The notes under the pieces are model-generated. The model was not told the DNA's origin and did not search any database. It saw only the letters and a list, made by a program, of their open reading frames with translations. The position numbers and the translations under genes are program-made. DNA of 64,000 nt, from assembly GCA_000783305.1 (NCBI GenBank), contig JROE01000004.1:741376-805375 (forward strand). The letters are read 5' to 3'. Below, one piece after another: positions 34,464-44,314 of this stretch; position 1 is the first letter of the stretch; each line of letters starts with the position of its first letter. This DNA is from Sphingobacteriaceae bacterium DW12 (GTDB lineage: Bacteria > Bacteroidota > Bacteroidia > Sphingobacteriales > Sphingobacteriaceae).

Positions 34464-34517
34464 CTAAAAATCATCACGATATTTCGGAGCTTAGTTTCAG
34501 AAATACCGTGACGATTT
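34464..34517 (-). terminator. Terminator of the RND efflux operon
   Basis: On the minus strand an 18-bp stem (plus-strand arms 34468-34485 and 34500-34517) is continuous with two G-U pairs, and it runs into five T's. Read on the plus strand the same pairs become A-C mismatches, so the hairpin is adapted to the minus strand. Confidence 0.85.
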
Positions 34518-34535
34518 CGAAGGGATTGCAAGCTG

Positions 34536-35993
34536 TTACTTCCAGCCTCCTCCTAAGCCTTTATAGATATCAACGACGGTGCTTAATTGCTTTTGCTTTG
34601 CCTCTATTAATTCCAGTTTCGCGTCTAAAGCATCTCTTTGGTTAAGCAAAACTTCGAGATAGTCCGCCCTAGCGTTTGAAAACAATTGATTGGCGATGTC
34701 AATGGATTGATCTAAAGCTAGTGTTTCCTCTGATTTCAACTGATAATATTGTGCGATGTTTTTGACTTTTGACATGAGGTTGGCAATATCGAGATAGGCA
34801 TTCAAGATTGTCTTGTCATATTCATATAAAGCCTGTATCTGCCGGGCATCCGCCGATTGAAAGTTGGCTTTTATCGCACTTTTATTAATCAATGGACCGG
34901 CCAACTCACCCACTACACCGGCAGCGATAGATTCAGGCATTTTTACTAAATAAGAAGGCTTAAAGGCCTCTAACCCGAGAGTTGCTGAGATTTCGAGTGA
35001 AGGATAGAATTCCTTCCGAGCAACTTCTACATCGAGTTTTGCAGATTTTAGTTCCAATTCCGCCTGTTTGATATCGGGCCTATTGGCGAGAAGCTGTGAT
35101 GGAATTCCGGTATATACAGGGGGTGGTATGGTGGACATAAAGCTATCCTTTGTTCTTACGATTTCTTGGGGATAGCGCCCAAGGAGCGTATTGATTTGGT
35201 TTTCTTTTTCGGTGATTTGCTGGTGAATAGTATATTCGGTTGCTTTGGATTTGGCGAGTTCGGCCTCAAATTTTTTCACGGCTAACTCTGTTGTCGCGGC
35301 TGCCTGTTTTTGAATTCGAGAAATGTCCAGCGCTTTTTGTTGGAGACCGATATATTGCCGTAGGATATCCAACTGATTGTCTAAGGCTAATAATTCATAA
35401 TAATTGTTAGCGACTTCTTCAATTAAATTGGAAAGAACAAAGTTTTTGCCTTCAACTGTTGAAAGGTAGTGTGCTACCGCTGCTGCCTTTTCTGTTCGGA
35501 GTTTTTTCCAAATATCAATTTCCCAATTGGCCATTAAGCCACCCTCAAAATTCCCAAGGGGGTCGGGTATTTCTTTTCCTGGCTCAATCTCGGTCGTGGC
35601 ATCACCTGCGCCTTCACTGGTATATCGACCTGCTTTAGTTAAACTAGTACCAAGTTTGGCGGTAACGAAAGGACTTAGTTTTCCTTTTTTATAGCCGACA
35701 TTGCTTTTGGCAATTTCTATCTGCTGAAGTGTAATTAACAATTCTTGATTGTTTGTTATGGCTGTCTCGATAAGACTTACCAAATTGGGGTCGGTGAAAA
35801 ATTGCCTCCAAGGGGTTGCGCCACTATTGTGGCTGGTGTCTTGGGGTGTGGAAGGTTGAAAATTTTGAGGGATATTTTCTTTTATCTGGTCTCTTATGAC
35901 AGTGGCTTTGGGAGCACTGCATCCCACTAAGGCAATCGATAGCGCAATTGCTGGAATTATGCGCTTAGTCTTCAAATTTTCCATCGTGTTCAT
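34536..35993 (-). CDS. RND efflux outer-membrane lipoprotein (NodT/OprM type)
   Basis: The 485-residue lipoprotein has a signal peptide ending in the lipobox VGCS and the two-fold TolC-like repeat of OMF proteins: long helical segments with ELLITLQQIEIAKSNVG early and NRPDIKQAELELKSAKLDVEVARKEFYP in the second half. It would form the trimeric outer-membrane duct of the tripartite pump with the two genes upstream. The ATG at 35993 overlaps the end of the permease gene by 29 bases; an ATG three codons in is an equally good start. A clean terminator follows. Confidence 0.94.
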   Translation of the reverse strand: MNTMENLKTKRIIPAIALSIALVGCSAPKATVIRDQIKENIPQNFQPSTPQDTSHNSGATPWRQFFTDPNLVSLIETAITNNQELLITLQQIEIAKSNVGYKKGKLSPFVTAKLGTSLTKAGRYTSEGAGDATTEIEPGKEIPDPLGNFEGGLMANWEIDIWKKLRTEKAAAVAHYLSTVEGKNFVLSNLIEEVANNYYELLALDNQLDILRQYIGLQQKALDISRIQKQAAATTELAVKKFEAELAKSKATEYTIHQQITEKENQINTLLGRYPQEIVRTKDSFMSTIPPPVYTGIPSQLLANRPDIKQAELELKSAKLDVEVARKEFYPSLEISATLGLEAFKPSYLVKMPESIAAGVVGELAGPLINKSAIKANFQSADARQIQALYEYDKTILNAYLDIANLMSKVKNIAQYYQLKSEETLALDQSIDIANQLFSNARADYLEVLLNQRDALDAKLELIEAKQKQLSTVVDIYKGLGGGWK

Positions 35994-38900
35994 AGGGTTC
36001 AGTTTTTTCTGTTAATGGATTTTCTTCTTCATATTTTGCCAATCTGGACTTTTCAGCAAGGGTTCCGAAAATGTAATATAGTCCTGGAATAATCATCAAC
36101 CCGAAAATCGTTCCGATAAACATGCCTCCGGCGGCTGCAGTTCCGATAGTCCGGTTGCCCAACGCGCCAGGACCGGTGGCTAGTACCAAAGGAATCAATC
36201 CGGCAATGAATGCAAACGATGTCATCAAAATCGGACGGAAGCGAATGGTGGCACCTTCAATAGCGGCTTTTAGGACGGAAATACCTTCTTCTGCTTTTTT
36301 CTGTACAGCGAATTCTACTATTAATACCGCATTTTTACCCAGTAGTCCAATCAACATAACCATCGCAACTTGCGCATAAATATTGTTTTCTAGTCCGAGT
36401 AACTTGAGACAGAGAAATGCTCCAAATATACCTGTAGGTAAGGAAAGGATAACGGGGAGTGGAAGAATGAAACTTTCATATTGTGCAGAGAGAATCAAGT
36501 ATACAAATCCTAAGCAAATCAGAAATATATAAATAGCTTCATTGCCTCGACTTACTTCGTCTTTCGAGATTCCAGCCCAATCGATACCAAACCCCCGGGG
36601 TAACTTTTTGTCTGCGACTTCTTGGATGGCTTTAATAGCCTGTCCACTACTGTAACCTGGGGCTGGCGATCCACTGACCTCGGCGGAGTTATACATATTG
36701 TGGCGAGTGATCTCGGACAGGCCATATACCTTTTCTAATCGCATAAAGGCGGCATATGGTACCATCTGATCTTTATCGTTCTTAACATATAACTTCAATA
36801 GATCTGTGGGAAGGGCTCGGTATTGTGGGCTGGCCTGAACAATAACTTTGTATGGCCTGTCGAAACGAATAAAGCTAGTCTCGTAATTAGAGCCGATTAG
36901 TGTCGAAAGATTGTCCATTGCTTTTTCTATGGTGATTCCTTTTTGTTCGGCAAGATCATTGTCAATCCTCAACAGATATTGTGGGAAACTTGCAGAATAA
37001 AAGGTGAAAGCGGATCCCAATTCAGGACGTTTTTTTAGTTCTCTTACAAAATCAGTGCTTACGTGCTCCATTTTCTGATAGTCTCCACTTCCGGCTTTGT
37101 CTAGCAAGCGAAGTTCAAAACCACCTGCGGCACCGTAACCGGGAATGGAGGGTGGTTGAAAAAACTCAATATTGGCTCCCGGTATATTTTTTGCTTTTTC
37201 TTCCAACTCTTCAATAATCTGTGCAGCAGACTCTTTGCGTTCTTCCCAACTTTTGAGATTAATGAGGCAGGTCCCAGAATTGGAACCGGTTCCTTCTGTC
37301 AGAATTTCATAACCTGCCAATGAGGAAACGGACTGTACACCTTCGATGTCCTCCGATTCTCTTAAAAGTTCTTTCGCGATTTGATTGGTCCTTTCCAAAG
37401 TAGAGCCTGGCGGAGTCTGGATAATGGCGTAAATCATGCCTTGGTCTTCTCCAGGAATAAATCCCGAAGGAAGGGTGTTGCTTAGCAAAAATGTACAGAC
37501 GCAAAATGCTAGTAGTATGGGTAAAGTAATAACTTTTTTAGTAACTGTTTTATTTAAAAGAGTCTCATACCGTCGTGCTCCCTTTGTAAATAAATTATTG
37601 AATTTATCTAAAAGGAGGGTAATGAGACTTTTCTTTTTGGGTTTTCCATGATTGTTTTTCAGAATCAGGGCGCAGAGTGCGGGTGTCAAAGTTAATGCGG
37701 CTACACCAGATAGGATTATAGCCGAGGCCATGGTTATAGAAAACTGTCGGTAGAAGACTCCAACGGGGCCCGACATAAAGGCGACGGGGATAAATACAGA
37801 GGCCATGACCAACGTAATGGCGATAATGGCACCACTAATCTCATGCATAGCTTCTTCTGTGGCCTTTAGAGGGGATAAATTTTTCTCTTCCATTTTGGCA
37901 TGCACAGCCTCGATGACGACGATTGCATCATCAACGACTACTCCAATTGCCATTACGAGGGCAAAAAGGGAAATCATGTTGAGGGTAATGCCAAAGGCTG
38001 ACATAATCGCAAATGTGCCAACTAGTGAGACGGGAACGGCTAAGGCAGGGATAATTGTGGAGCGCCAGTCACCGAGAAACATAAATACAACAATGGCAAC
38101 TAATATAAAGGCTTCGAATAGGGTGTGGACAACTTTTTCTATGGAAGCGTCCAAAAAACGAGAAACATCATAACTGATGTCATAATGCATCCCCTTAGGT
38201 AGATTGTTCTTCTGAAGATCGGCCATCAATGTTTTCACATTTTTGATTACTTCACTGGCATTTGAACCATAAGACTGTTTTACGGTAATCGCTGCGGATG
38301 GTTTCCCATTTAGTGTGGAGTATATATCATACATTGACGAACCAAATTCAATATCAGCAACATCTTTTAATCTGACAAACTCACCACCTGACTTGGCTTT
38401 GAGAATGATGTTTCCATAGTCTTTTTCATTGTTAAAACGACCGGGATATTTCAAGATATATTCAAAAGATTGGGATCGTTTACCAGAGCTTTCTCCTGTT
38501 TTACCGGGTGAAGCTTCTAAACTTTGCTGACTTAAAGCTTCCATGATTTCATCAGCAGCAATATTATAAGCAGTTAGCCTATCTGGCTTCAACCAGATGC
38601 GCATGGCATATTCACGAGTGCCTAATATTTCAGCAAAACCAACACCACTAACCCGTCTCAATTCGGACATGACGTTGATGTCGGCATAGTTAAAGAGGAA
38701 TTTTTGATCGGCTTTTGGGTCGTCGCTGTATAAGTTGATATACATGAGCATGTTGGGCTCTTCTCGTGTGATTTTGACGCCTTCGCGAACCACTAGCGGG
38801 GGTAATTTGTTGACAACAGATGAGACTCGGTTTTGAACATTTACTGCAGCGACGTTGGGATCTGTCCCCAAGTCAAATACAATCTGAATGGATGCCTCTC

Positions 38901-39156
38901 CATCATTTCCAGCGTCGGAGGTCATGTATTTCATCCCAGGAATCCCATTTAGGCCTCTTTCTAATGGTATGACCACAGATTTAATCAATAACTCGTTGTT
39001 TGCTCCTGGATAAGCAGCCGTAATGTTTACTTTGGGGGGTGAAATGGAGGGAAATTGTGTTACTGGCAGTTTGGCCAGTGATAAAAGCCCTACAAATACG
39101 ATAATCAACGAGATTACAATGGAGAGGACCGGTCGACGAATGAATTTCTTAAACAT
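35965..39156 (-). CDS. RND efflux inner-membrane permease (HAE1 type)
   Basis: The 1063-residue permease is a full-length AcrB/MexB-type proton-driven multidrug exporter. TM1 follows MFKKFIRRPVLSIVISLII; the TM4 proton-relay motif is VVDDAIVVIEAV with two aspartates, and the second half repeats the fold with GLLGKNAVLIVEFAVQK. Two large periplasmic loops carry the drug pathway. The substrate range is unknown. It overlaps the outer-membrane gene and lies 22 bases behind the adaptor gene. The C-terminal tail is charged and slightly long (about 30 residues). Confidence 0.96.
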   Translation of the reverse strand: MFKKFIRRPVLSIVISLIIVFVGLLSLAKLPVTQFPSISPPKVNITAAYPGANNELLIKSVVIPLERGLNGIPGMKYMTSDAGNDGEASIQIVFDLGTDPNVAAVNVQNRVSSVVNKLPPLVVREGVKITREEPNMLMYINLYSDDPKADQKFLFNYADINVMSELRRVSGVGFAEILGTREYAMRIWLKPDRLTAYNIAADEIMEALSQQSLEASPGKTGESSGKRSQSFEYILKYPGRFNNEKDYGNIILKAKSGGEFVRLKDVADIEFGSSMYDIYSTLNGKPSAAITVKQSYGSNASEVIKNVKTLMADLQKNNLPKGMHYDISYDVSRFLDASIEKVVHTLFEAFILVAIVVFMFLGDWRSTIIPALAVPVSLVGTFAIMSAFGITLNMISLFALVMAIGVVVDDAIVVIEAVHAKMEEKNLSPLKATEEAMHEISGAIIAITLVMASVFIPVAFMSGPVGVFYRQFSITMASAIILSGVAALTLTPALCALILKNNHGKPKKKSLITLLLDKFNNLFTKGARRYETLLNKTVTKKVITLPILLAFCVCTFLLSNTLPSGFIPGEDQGMIYAIIQTPPGSTLERTNQIAKELLRESEDIEGVQSVSSLAGYEILTEGTGSNSGTCLINLKSWEERKESAAQIIEELEEKAKNIPGANIEFFQPPSIPGYGAAGGFELRLLDKAGSGDYQKMEHVSTDFVRELKKRPELGSAFTFYSASFPQYLLRIDNDLAEQKGITIEKAMDNLSTLIGSNYETSFIRFDRPYKVIVQASPQYRALPTDLLKLYVKNDKDQMVPYAAFMRLEKVYGLSEITRHNMYNSAEVSGSPAPGYSSGQAIKAIQEVADKKLPRGFGIDWAGISKDEVSRGNEAIYIFLICLGFVYLILSAQYESFILPLPVILSLPTGIFGAFLCLKLLGLENNIYAQVAMVMLIGLLGKNAVLIVEFAVQKKAEEGISVLKAAIEGATIRFRPILMTSFAFIAGLIPLVLATGPGALGNRTIGTAAAGGMFIGTIFGLMIIPGLYYIFGTLAEKSRLAKYEEENPLTEKTEPYEHDGKFED

Positions 39157-39178
39157 AATTTTTCCTTTTTTAGGTGCC

Positions 39179-40261
39179 TTACTCTGCGTTTAATTTGAGG
39201 GATAGAAGAACTTTTGCAGGATCTTCAAACTTGGTTTGAATTTTTTGATCGTCTTTTACCTTTTGAACACCTTCCAAGAGGATCTTATCCCCCTGAGAGA
39301 GACCTGCACTTATGACATATAGGTCTGGAAGTTCATAGGCAACTTGGATGTTTTTGGACCTTGCCACACCTTCTTTATCGATGATGAATACATATTTTTG
39401 ATCTTGGGTTTCATAAGTTGCTTTCTGAGGAATGACCAAAGCATTTGTGAGGGGCAATGTCATAAGTACTTTACCTGTTTCTCCGTTTCGTAGTAATTTA
39501 TCTGGATTGGGAAACTTTGCACGAAAGGCAATATTGCCGGTCTCGCTATCGAACTCGCTTTCTATTGTCTCGATAAGACCTTTATTGGGAAGGAGCTGAT
39601 TGTTAGCTAATAATAGATTGACAGTATTGCTTCCTCTATTTTTAGTATTGGTCTGATAGTCTAGATATTCGGGTTCTGAAACATTGAAATAGGCAAATAC
39701 CTGTCGATTGTCAGACAAATTGGTCAGGAGCTCCCCTTCGTCTATCAGGCTTCCTAATTTTTTGGGTATGCGGTCTATGGTGCCGTTAAAAGGTGCTCTT
39801 ATCTCGGTGAAAGAAAGGTGTAGCTTAGCTAGAGCTTTCTCGGCGTTGGCATGGTCTAGCCTTGCCTGTGCCAGAGCCTGCTCATTCTTGGAGACAATAT
39901 CTTTATCAACAAGGGATCGAGTGTTCTGCAGTTCAATTTCGGCGACTTTGGCTTCGGCTTCGGCCTTTTGATATTCGGCTTCGTATATTTTAGGCATAAT
40001 CCGAAACAGGAGTTGACCAGCTTTTACGAATTGTCCTTCGTCTACGTATATCTGCTGCAGGAAGCCCTTTTCCTGGGCTCTGATTTCAATATTTTGAACG
40101 GACTTTATTTGAGAAACGTACTCCTTGGTAAAGGTGGTGTCCATTATTAAGGGGCTGGTAATCGCATATCTGGCGATCTCTTGTTTTTCTTCTTTCTTAG
40201 GACTGCAAGCAAATTGTAGCACAAGTGTGCAAGCAATTATAGATAGGACAATTATTTTCAT
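39179..40261 (-). CDS. RND efflux periplasmic adaptor (membrane fusion protein)
   Basis: The 360-residue adaptor has a lipoprotein-type signal (cysteine near residue 19 in LQFACS), a lipoyl-like barrel (IRAQEKGFLQQIYVDEGQ, FVKAGQLLFRI), an alpha-hairpin with heptads (about residues 90-150) and closing beta-barrel domains. It joins the permease to the outer-membrane channel. As first gene of the leftward three-gene operon, its 5' side (40262-40508) should hold the promoter; a palindrome GCACGTGC at 40282-40289 lies there. No dedicated regulator gene is adjacent. Confidence 0.95.
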   Translation of the reverse strand: MKIIVLSIIACTLVLQFACSPKKEEKQEIARYAITSPLIMDTTFTKEYVSQIKSVQNIEIRAQEKGFLQQIYVDEGQFVKAGQLLFRIMPKIYEAEYQKAEAEAKVAEIELQNTRSLVDKDIVSKNEQALAQARLDHANAEKALAKLHLSFTEIRAPFNGTIDRIPKKLGSLIDEGELLTNLSDNRQVFAYFNVSEPEYLDYQTNTKNRGSNTVNLLLANNQLLPNKGLIETIESEFDSETGNIAFRAKFPNPDKLLRNGETGKVLMTLPLTNALVIPQKATYETQDQKYVFIIDKEGVARSKNIQVAYELPDLYVISAGLSQGDKILLEGVQKVKDDQKIQTKFEDPAKVLLSLKLNAE

Positions 40262-40508
40262 TGTATGGATGTATTATGAGTGCACGTGCGTGGTTGACAA
40301 ATGTTTGACTTCTGATAGAATCAGAGAGCAGGTTCACGATGTGCTGTTATTTTGATAATGAGCAAAATGGAGAATAGAAATCGGGAAGCGAGTTCTGAAT
40401 ATTAGAGGCTTCTACAGCAAAAAATAATATACTGCGGCAATACTAAAAACGGTTGGTATCTAGTGCTGCGAGACTACATGAAAGCTGAGGAAGGTCGTTT
40501 AATTGGAA

Positions 40509-40892
40509 TCAGATCCTCAAAGCACGTTGGAGGATGTATTTGTCGGGTGCGTGATAGGTGAGATTGAGACTGCAGGATGGAAGTTGTGTGGTCTCATTGT
40601 ACGCTTGCTTGTAAAGTAGTGTATAGGAAAGAACTAAATAATAGCTAGGAAGCAGAGTATATTTTCTATTAAAAGCGATATCGGTGTCTTCGCTTTCAAT
40701 GGATGTTAAATCTTTCTCTAATTCGGAAGATACATTCTTTTTGGATAAGTGGTGAGTATAGGAAGGATGTTGAGTTTTAGTATACGGGACAGAGAAGTTT
40801 GCGGTCCCGCTATCGTGCGGGAAAGCGAAAGTCTCCCCATGCCCCCAAAAGAGGAGCAAGCACGTAGTGACGATGTATACTAATGCATTCAT
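40509..40892 (-). CDS. Small secreted protein, unrecognised
   Basis: From the ATG at 40892 a 127-residue protein begins with a plausible signal peptide (MNALVYIVTTCLLLFWGHG). The mature part is rich in Tyr, Thr and Ser, with no known motif. A 173-residue reading from a TTG at 41030 would place the hydrophobic segment internally. It sits 247 bases upstream of the RND operon in the same direction and could be an accessory protein, but there is no direct link. Coding status is likely, not certain. Confidence 0.5.
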   Translation of the reverse strand: MNALVYIVTTCLLLFWGHGETFAFPHDSGTANFSVPYTKTQHPSYTHHLSKKNVSSELEKDLTSIESEDTDIAFNRKYTLLPSYYLVLSYTLLYKQAYNETTQLPSCSLNLTYHAPDKYILQRALRI

Positions 40893-41116
40893 TAATGGCA
40901 GCAAAAATAGTAAAAGTTTGAATGCTACAAAATAGCTACTGGCGATGAGTGTGTGAAAAAAGGTTAAAAAGGAGAGTTCTTCCGGGTTGTAATAGCTTGG
41001 TAGGCTCGACAAGTGATTGTAAAAAAACAAATACTTGATGGAGAAGCGAGTTTAAACAGAATTAGTATGTTAAATTTGGTGCTTACAGATTATTAAACAG
41101 TATAACCTATTTTTGC

Positions 41117-44100
41117 ATGATAAAAGTTTTTCTGTGTTCATTGGGACTTTCTTTCGGTAGTCTGCTTGGGGCTCACGCTCAATCACCGGTCTCATTTTTG
41201 TCTTATCCTACACTAAGTCCAGATGGAAATACCGTTGTGTTTAGTTACGATGGAGACCTGTGGCGGGTGCCTTCGGAAGGGGGGCTCGCTTTACGTTTGA
41301 CTGCGATGTCAGGAAACGAAATTGCACCAAGGATATCTCCCGATGGGAAGTGGCTTGCTTTCTCCTCAAGTCAAAATGGAAATATGGATGTCTATACGAT
41401 GCCGATGGAGGGAGGAGATATCAAGCAATTGACGTATCACGATGCTGGAGATGAAGTAGATAGTTGGAGTTGGGATAGTCAATCAATCTATTTTACGTCC
41501 TCCCGCTACAATAGGTTTACAAGTTATAGGGTGAATATTGGCGGAGGTACTGCCGAAAGGCTCTTTCCTCATTATTTTAATACCATACACAATGTGGTAG
41601 AGTCTCCAAAAGGGGAATTGTTGTTCAACGACTCTTGGGAAAGCTATTCGTCTGCGAATCGAAAACGCTATAAAGGAGCTTTCAATCCTGATATTCTTTC
41701 TTATAACCTGAAAAGCAAAGTGTTTAAGCAGTATACGGATTATGAGGGCAAAGATTTTTGGGCGAGTGTGGATTTAAAGGGGAATATCTATTTCGCTTCT
41801 GATGAAGGGAACGAGGAATTTAACCTTTATACATTTGCGAACGACAAGAAGGTGGCATTGACAAAATTTTCAACCTCAATCAAGCGACCGGTTGTATCGG
41901 CAAATGGAACGAAGGTGGTGTTTGAAAAGGATTACCAATTGTTTGTTTATGATGTCGAAACTAAAAAAACAATACAGCCTAAAATCTCCCTGAGTAGAAA
42001 TCAGGTTTTAGGGAAGCAGCAGGAATTCGATATCAAAGATAATGTTAGCAACCTAGACGTTTCGGCTGATGGAAAGAAGATGGCATTTGTGTCTAGGGGT
42101 GAACTGTTTGTGAGTGATATTGATGGAAAATTTGTTAGACAGATGCCAAGCCACGGTGAAAGAGTAATGGAGGTGAGTTGGTTAAAGGACAACAAGACAT
42201 TACTCTATAGCCAGACGTACGAGGGATACTTAAACTGGTTTACGACGACTGCCGATGGAAAAGGGGGAGAGAAACAGCTTACGCAGGACCATCGTAATAA
42301 TAGAGATATCGCGTTTAATAAGGAACGGACGCAGGCGGTATACCTCAGTGGTCGTGATGAAGTGCGCTTGCTGGATTTAACGAGCTTAAAAAGCAAAACT
42401 ATTGTGAAGGATGAAATTTGGGCTTTTCAAAATTCGTCTCCATCATTCTCCCCAGATGGCGAATATGTGTTGTTCACAGCGTACCGTAATTTTGAACAGG
42501 ATATCTTGGTACATCACTTGAAAACAAATAGTACTATTAATTTGACGAACACCGGAGTATCCGAAACTTCGCCTGCTTGGTCGCCAGATGGGAAGTATAT
42601 TTACTTTGCGAGTAATAGGACGAAGCCCTCCTACCCTACTGGTATGCAAAATGCTAGGATTTATAGGATGGCTTTGGAGGATTTTGATGAAGACTACCGC
42701 AGCGCTAAGTTTGATGAGTTGTTTGACGAGTCGAGCAACACGAAGCGCGACTCTACGGCGGTGAAGAAGAATGGTCAAGATAAGAAGGATGAGACGAAGG
42801 CTGCTTCAACCATAAAACCGATGGTGATGATTGATACACAAGGGCTAATGGATCGTATTACATTGGCGAGTCCAGCGTTCGGATCGCAGTACAATCCATC
42901 TGTATTTAAGAAGGGCGATAAGACGTACCTATTCTTCTCTTCTAATCATGAAGGGCGTGGGGCGCTATATAGGACGGTGATGGAGCCCTTTGTTCCAAAT
43001 AAGACGGAAAAGGTGGTCGATGGCGGGGTGAATTCTTTTTTTGAATCGGGAGGGAAATATTACGCGTTGAGCCGCGGAGGTATCCAAAAATATAATTTGG
43101 AGGCCAATAAGCTTGATAAAGTGGAAGTATCATTGAAATTTCAACGTAATCTGGAAAAGGAGTTTGCACAAATGTTTTACGAAACATGGGCTGGAATTGA
43201 GGAAAATTTTTACGACGGAACATTTCACGGAGTGGATTGGGAGGGAATAAAGAGAAGGTATGAAGCTTACCTCCCAAATATCAATAATAGGTCAGACCTT
43301 CGGATTCTATTGAACGATATGCTGGGAGAGTTGAATGCCTCACATTTGGGCTTCAATTCGTCTGGTCCTGAGGAGCGAAGAAACTTTGTGTATGTGACGA
43401 ATGAAACAGGAATATTATATGACCAAAAAGATCCTTATAAGGTGTCGCAAATCATCCAAAGAGGACCAGCAGGGAGAAAGGGTGTGGATGTAAAGGTGGG
43501 AGATCAGCTGGTGGAAATAAATGGACGACAACTGGATAAATCGATGGATCGAGACTTTTACTTTACGCAACCATCCCTTGCGGAGGAATTGGAGTTAACT
43601 TTCGTTCGTGATGGAAAGAAAGTCAAGACTAATATAAGGCCACAATCTACGACGACGCAAAGGGAACAGTTGTATGACGAGTGGATTAAGGGAAATCGGT
43701 CGAGGGTGGACGCTTTGAGCAAGAACCGAATTGCTTACTCGCATATGAAAAATATGGGCGGGGAGCAGCTGGAGCAATTTTTATTGGACATGGCAGAGCA
43801 AGAGAATAATAAGGAGGCTATTATCTTAGATCTTCGTTACAACACTGGAGGGAATGTGCATGACGAGGTGCTTCGGTTTTTGTCACAACGGCCGTATTTA
43901 CATTGGCAGTATAGGGATGGTAAACGATCGCCGCAGAGTAACTTTGCTCCCGCGGCCAAGCCGATTGTACTGTTGATCAATGAGCAGTCTTTGAGTGATG
44001 CTGAGATGACGGCGGCGGGCTTCAAGGAGTTGAAACTGGGAAAAATTATTGGAACAGAGACTTATCGTTGGATTATTTTTACGTCGGCAAAGGGCCTAGT

Positions 44101-44278
44101 GGATGGCTCGATGTACCGAGTGCCTGCTTGGGGCTGTTATACGTTGGACGGAAAGGACTTGGAATTGACGGGGGTCTCTCCAGACATTGCCGTCAGGAAT
44201 ACCTTTGTGGACCGGATAGAGGAGCGAGATCCTCAACTTGAAAGGGCAATACAGGAAATTCTTAATGATTTGAAATAA
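41117..44278 (+). CDS. Tricorn-like protease homologue 2 (S41 family), secreted
   Basis: The 1053-residue protein has a signal peptide (cleavage near GAHAQS), a beta-propeller N-terminal half (LSPDGNTVVFSYDGDLW, ISPDGKWLAFSS, WSPDGKYIYFAS), a polar linker with Lys/Asp runs, and the PDZ plus S41-type core. By position, His743 (NASHLGF) and Ser960 (NEQSLSDAEM) are likely catalytic; Ser960 is followed by Asp961, as in archaeal tricorn, whereas homologue 1 has Gly there. DLRYNTGG is the S41-core strand before the nucleophile. Presumably a periplasmic peptidase. It stands alone with a terminator after its stop. Confidence 0.93.
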   Translation: MIKVFLCSLGLSFGSLLGAHAQSPVSFLSYPTLSPDGNTVVFSYDGDLWRVPSEGGLALRLTAMSGNEIAPRISPDGKWLAFSSSQNGNMDVYTMPMEGGDIKQLTYHDAGDEVDSWSWDSQSIYFTSSRYNRFTSYRVNIGGGTAERLFPHYFNTIHNVVESPKGELLFNDSWESYSSANRKRYKGAFNPDILSYNLKSKVFKQYTDYEGKDFWASVDLKGNIYFASDEGNEEFNLYTFANDKKVALTKFSTSIKRPVVSANGTKVVFEKDYQLFVYDVETKKTIQPKISLSRNQVLGKQQEFDIKDNVSNLDVSADGKKMAFVSRGELFVSDIDGKFVRQMPSHGERVMEVSWLKDNKTLLYSQTYEGYLNWFTTTADGKGGEKQLTQDHRNNRDIAFNKERTQAVYLSGRDEVRLLDLTSLKSKTIVKDEIWAFQNSSPSFSPDGEYVLFTAYRNFEQDILVHHLKTNSTINLTNTGVSETSPAWSPDGKYIYFASNRTKPSYPTGMQNARIYRMALEDFDEDYRSAKFDELFDESSNTKRDSTAVKKNGQDKKDETKAASTIKPMVMIDTQGLMDRITLASPAFGSQYNPSVFKKGDKTYLFFSSNHEGRGALYRTVMEPFVPNKTEKVVDGGVNSFFESGGKYYALSRGGIQKYNLEANKLDKVEVSLKFQRNLEKEFAQMFYETWAGIEENFYDGTFHGVDWEGIKRRYEAYLPNINNRSDLRILLNDMLGELNASHLGFNSSGPEERRNFVYVTNETGILYDQKDPYKVSQIIQRGPAGRKGVDVKVGDQLVEINGRQLDKSMDRDFYFTQPSLAEELELTFVRDGKKVKTNIRPQSTTTQREQLYDEWIKGNRSRVDALSKNRIAYSHMKNMGGEQLEQFLLDMAEQENNKEAIILDLRYNTGGNVHDEVLRFLSQRPYLHWQYRDGKRSPQSNFAPAAKPIVLLINEQSLSDAEMTAAGFKELKLGKIIGTETYRWIIFTSAKGLVDGSMYRVPAWGCYTLDGKDLELTGVSPDIAVRNTFVDRIEERDPQLERAIQEILNDLK

Positions 44279-44284
44279 TAAAAT

Positions 44285-44310
44285 AGGGAGCTTGATTGGG
44301 CTCCCTTTTT
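44285..44310 (+). terminator. Rho-independent terminator
   Basis: A 7-bp stem AGGGAGC/GCTCCCT with an 8-base loop runs into five T's, seven bases past the tricorn-like 2 stop. Confidence 0.85.
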
Positions 44311-44314
44311 CTAT

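Noticed and set aside
41108..41115. TATTTTTG box at the start of tricorn-like 2
   Set aside because: It ends one base before the ATG, so initiation there would remove the start codon; no -33 element at 19-20 bases.
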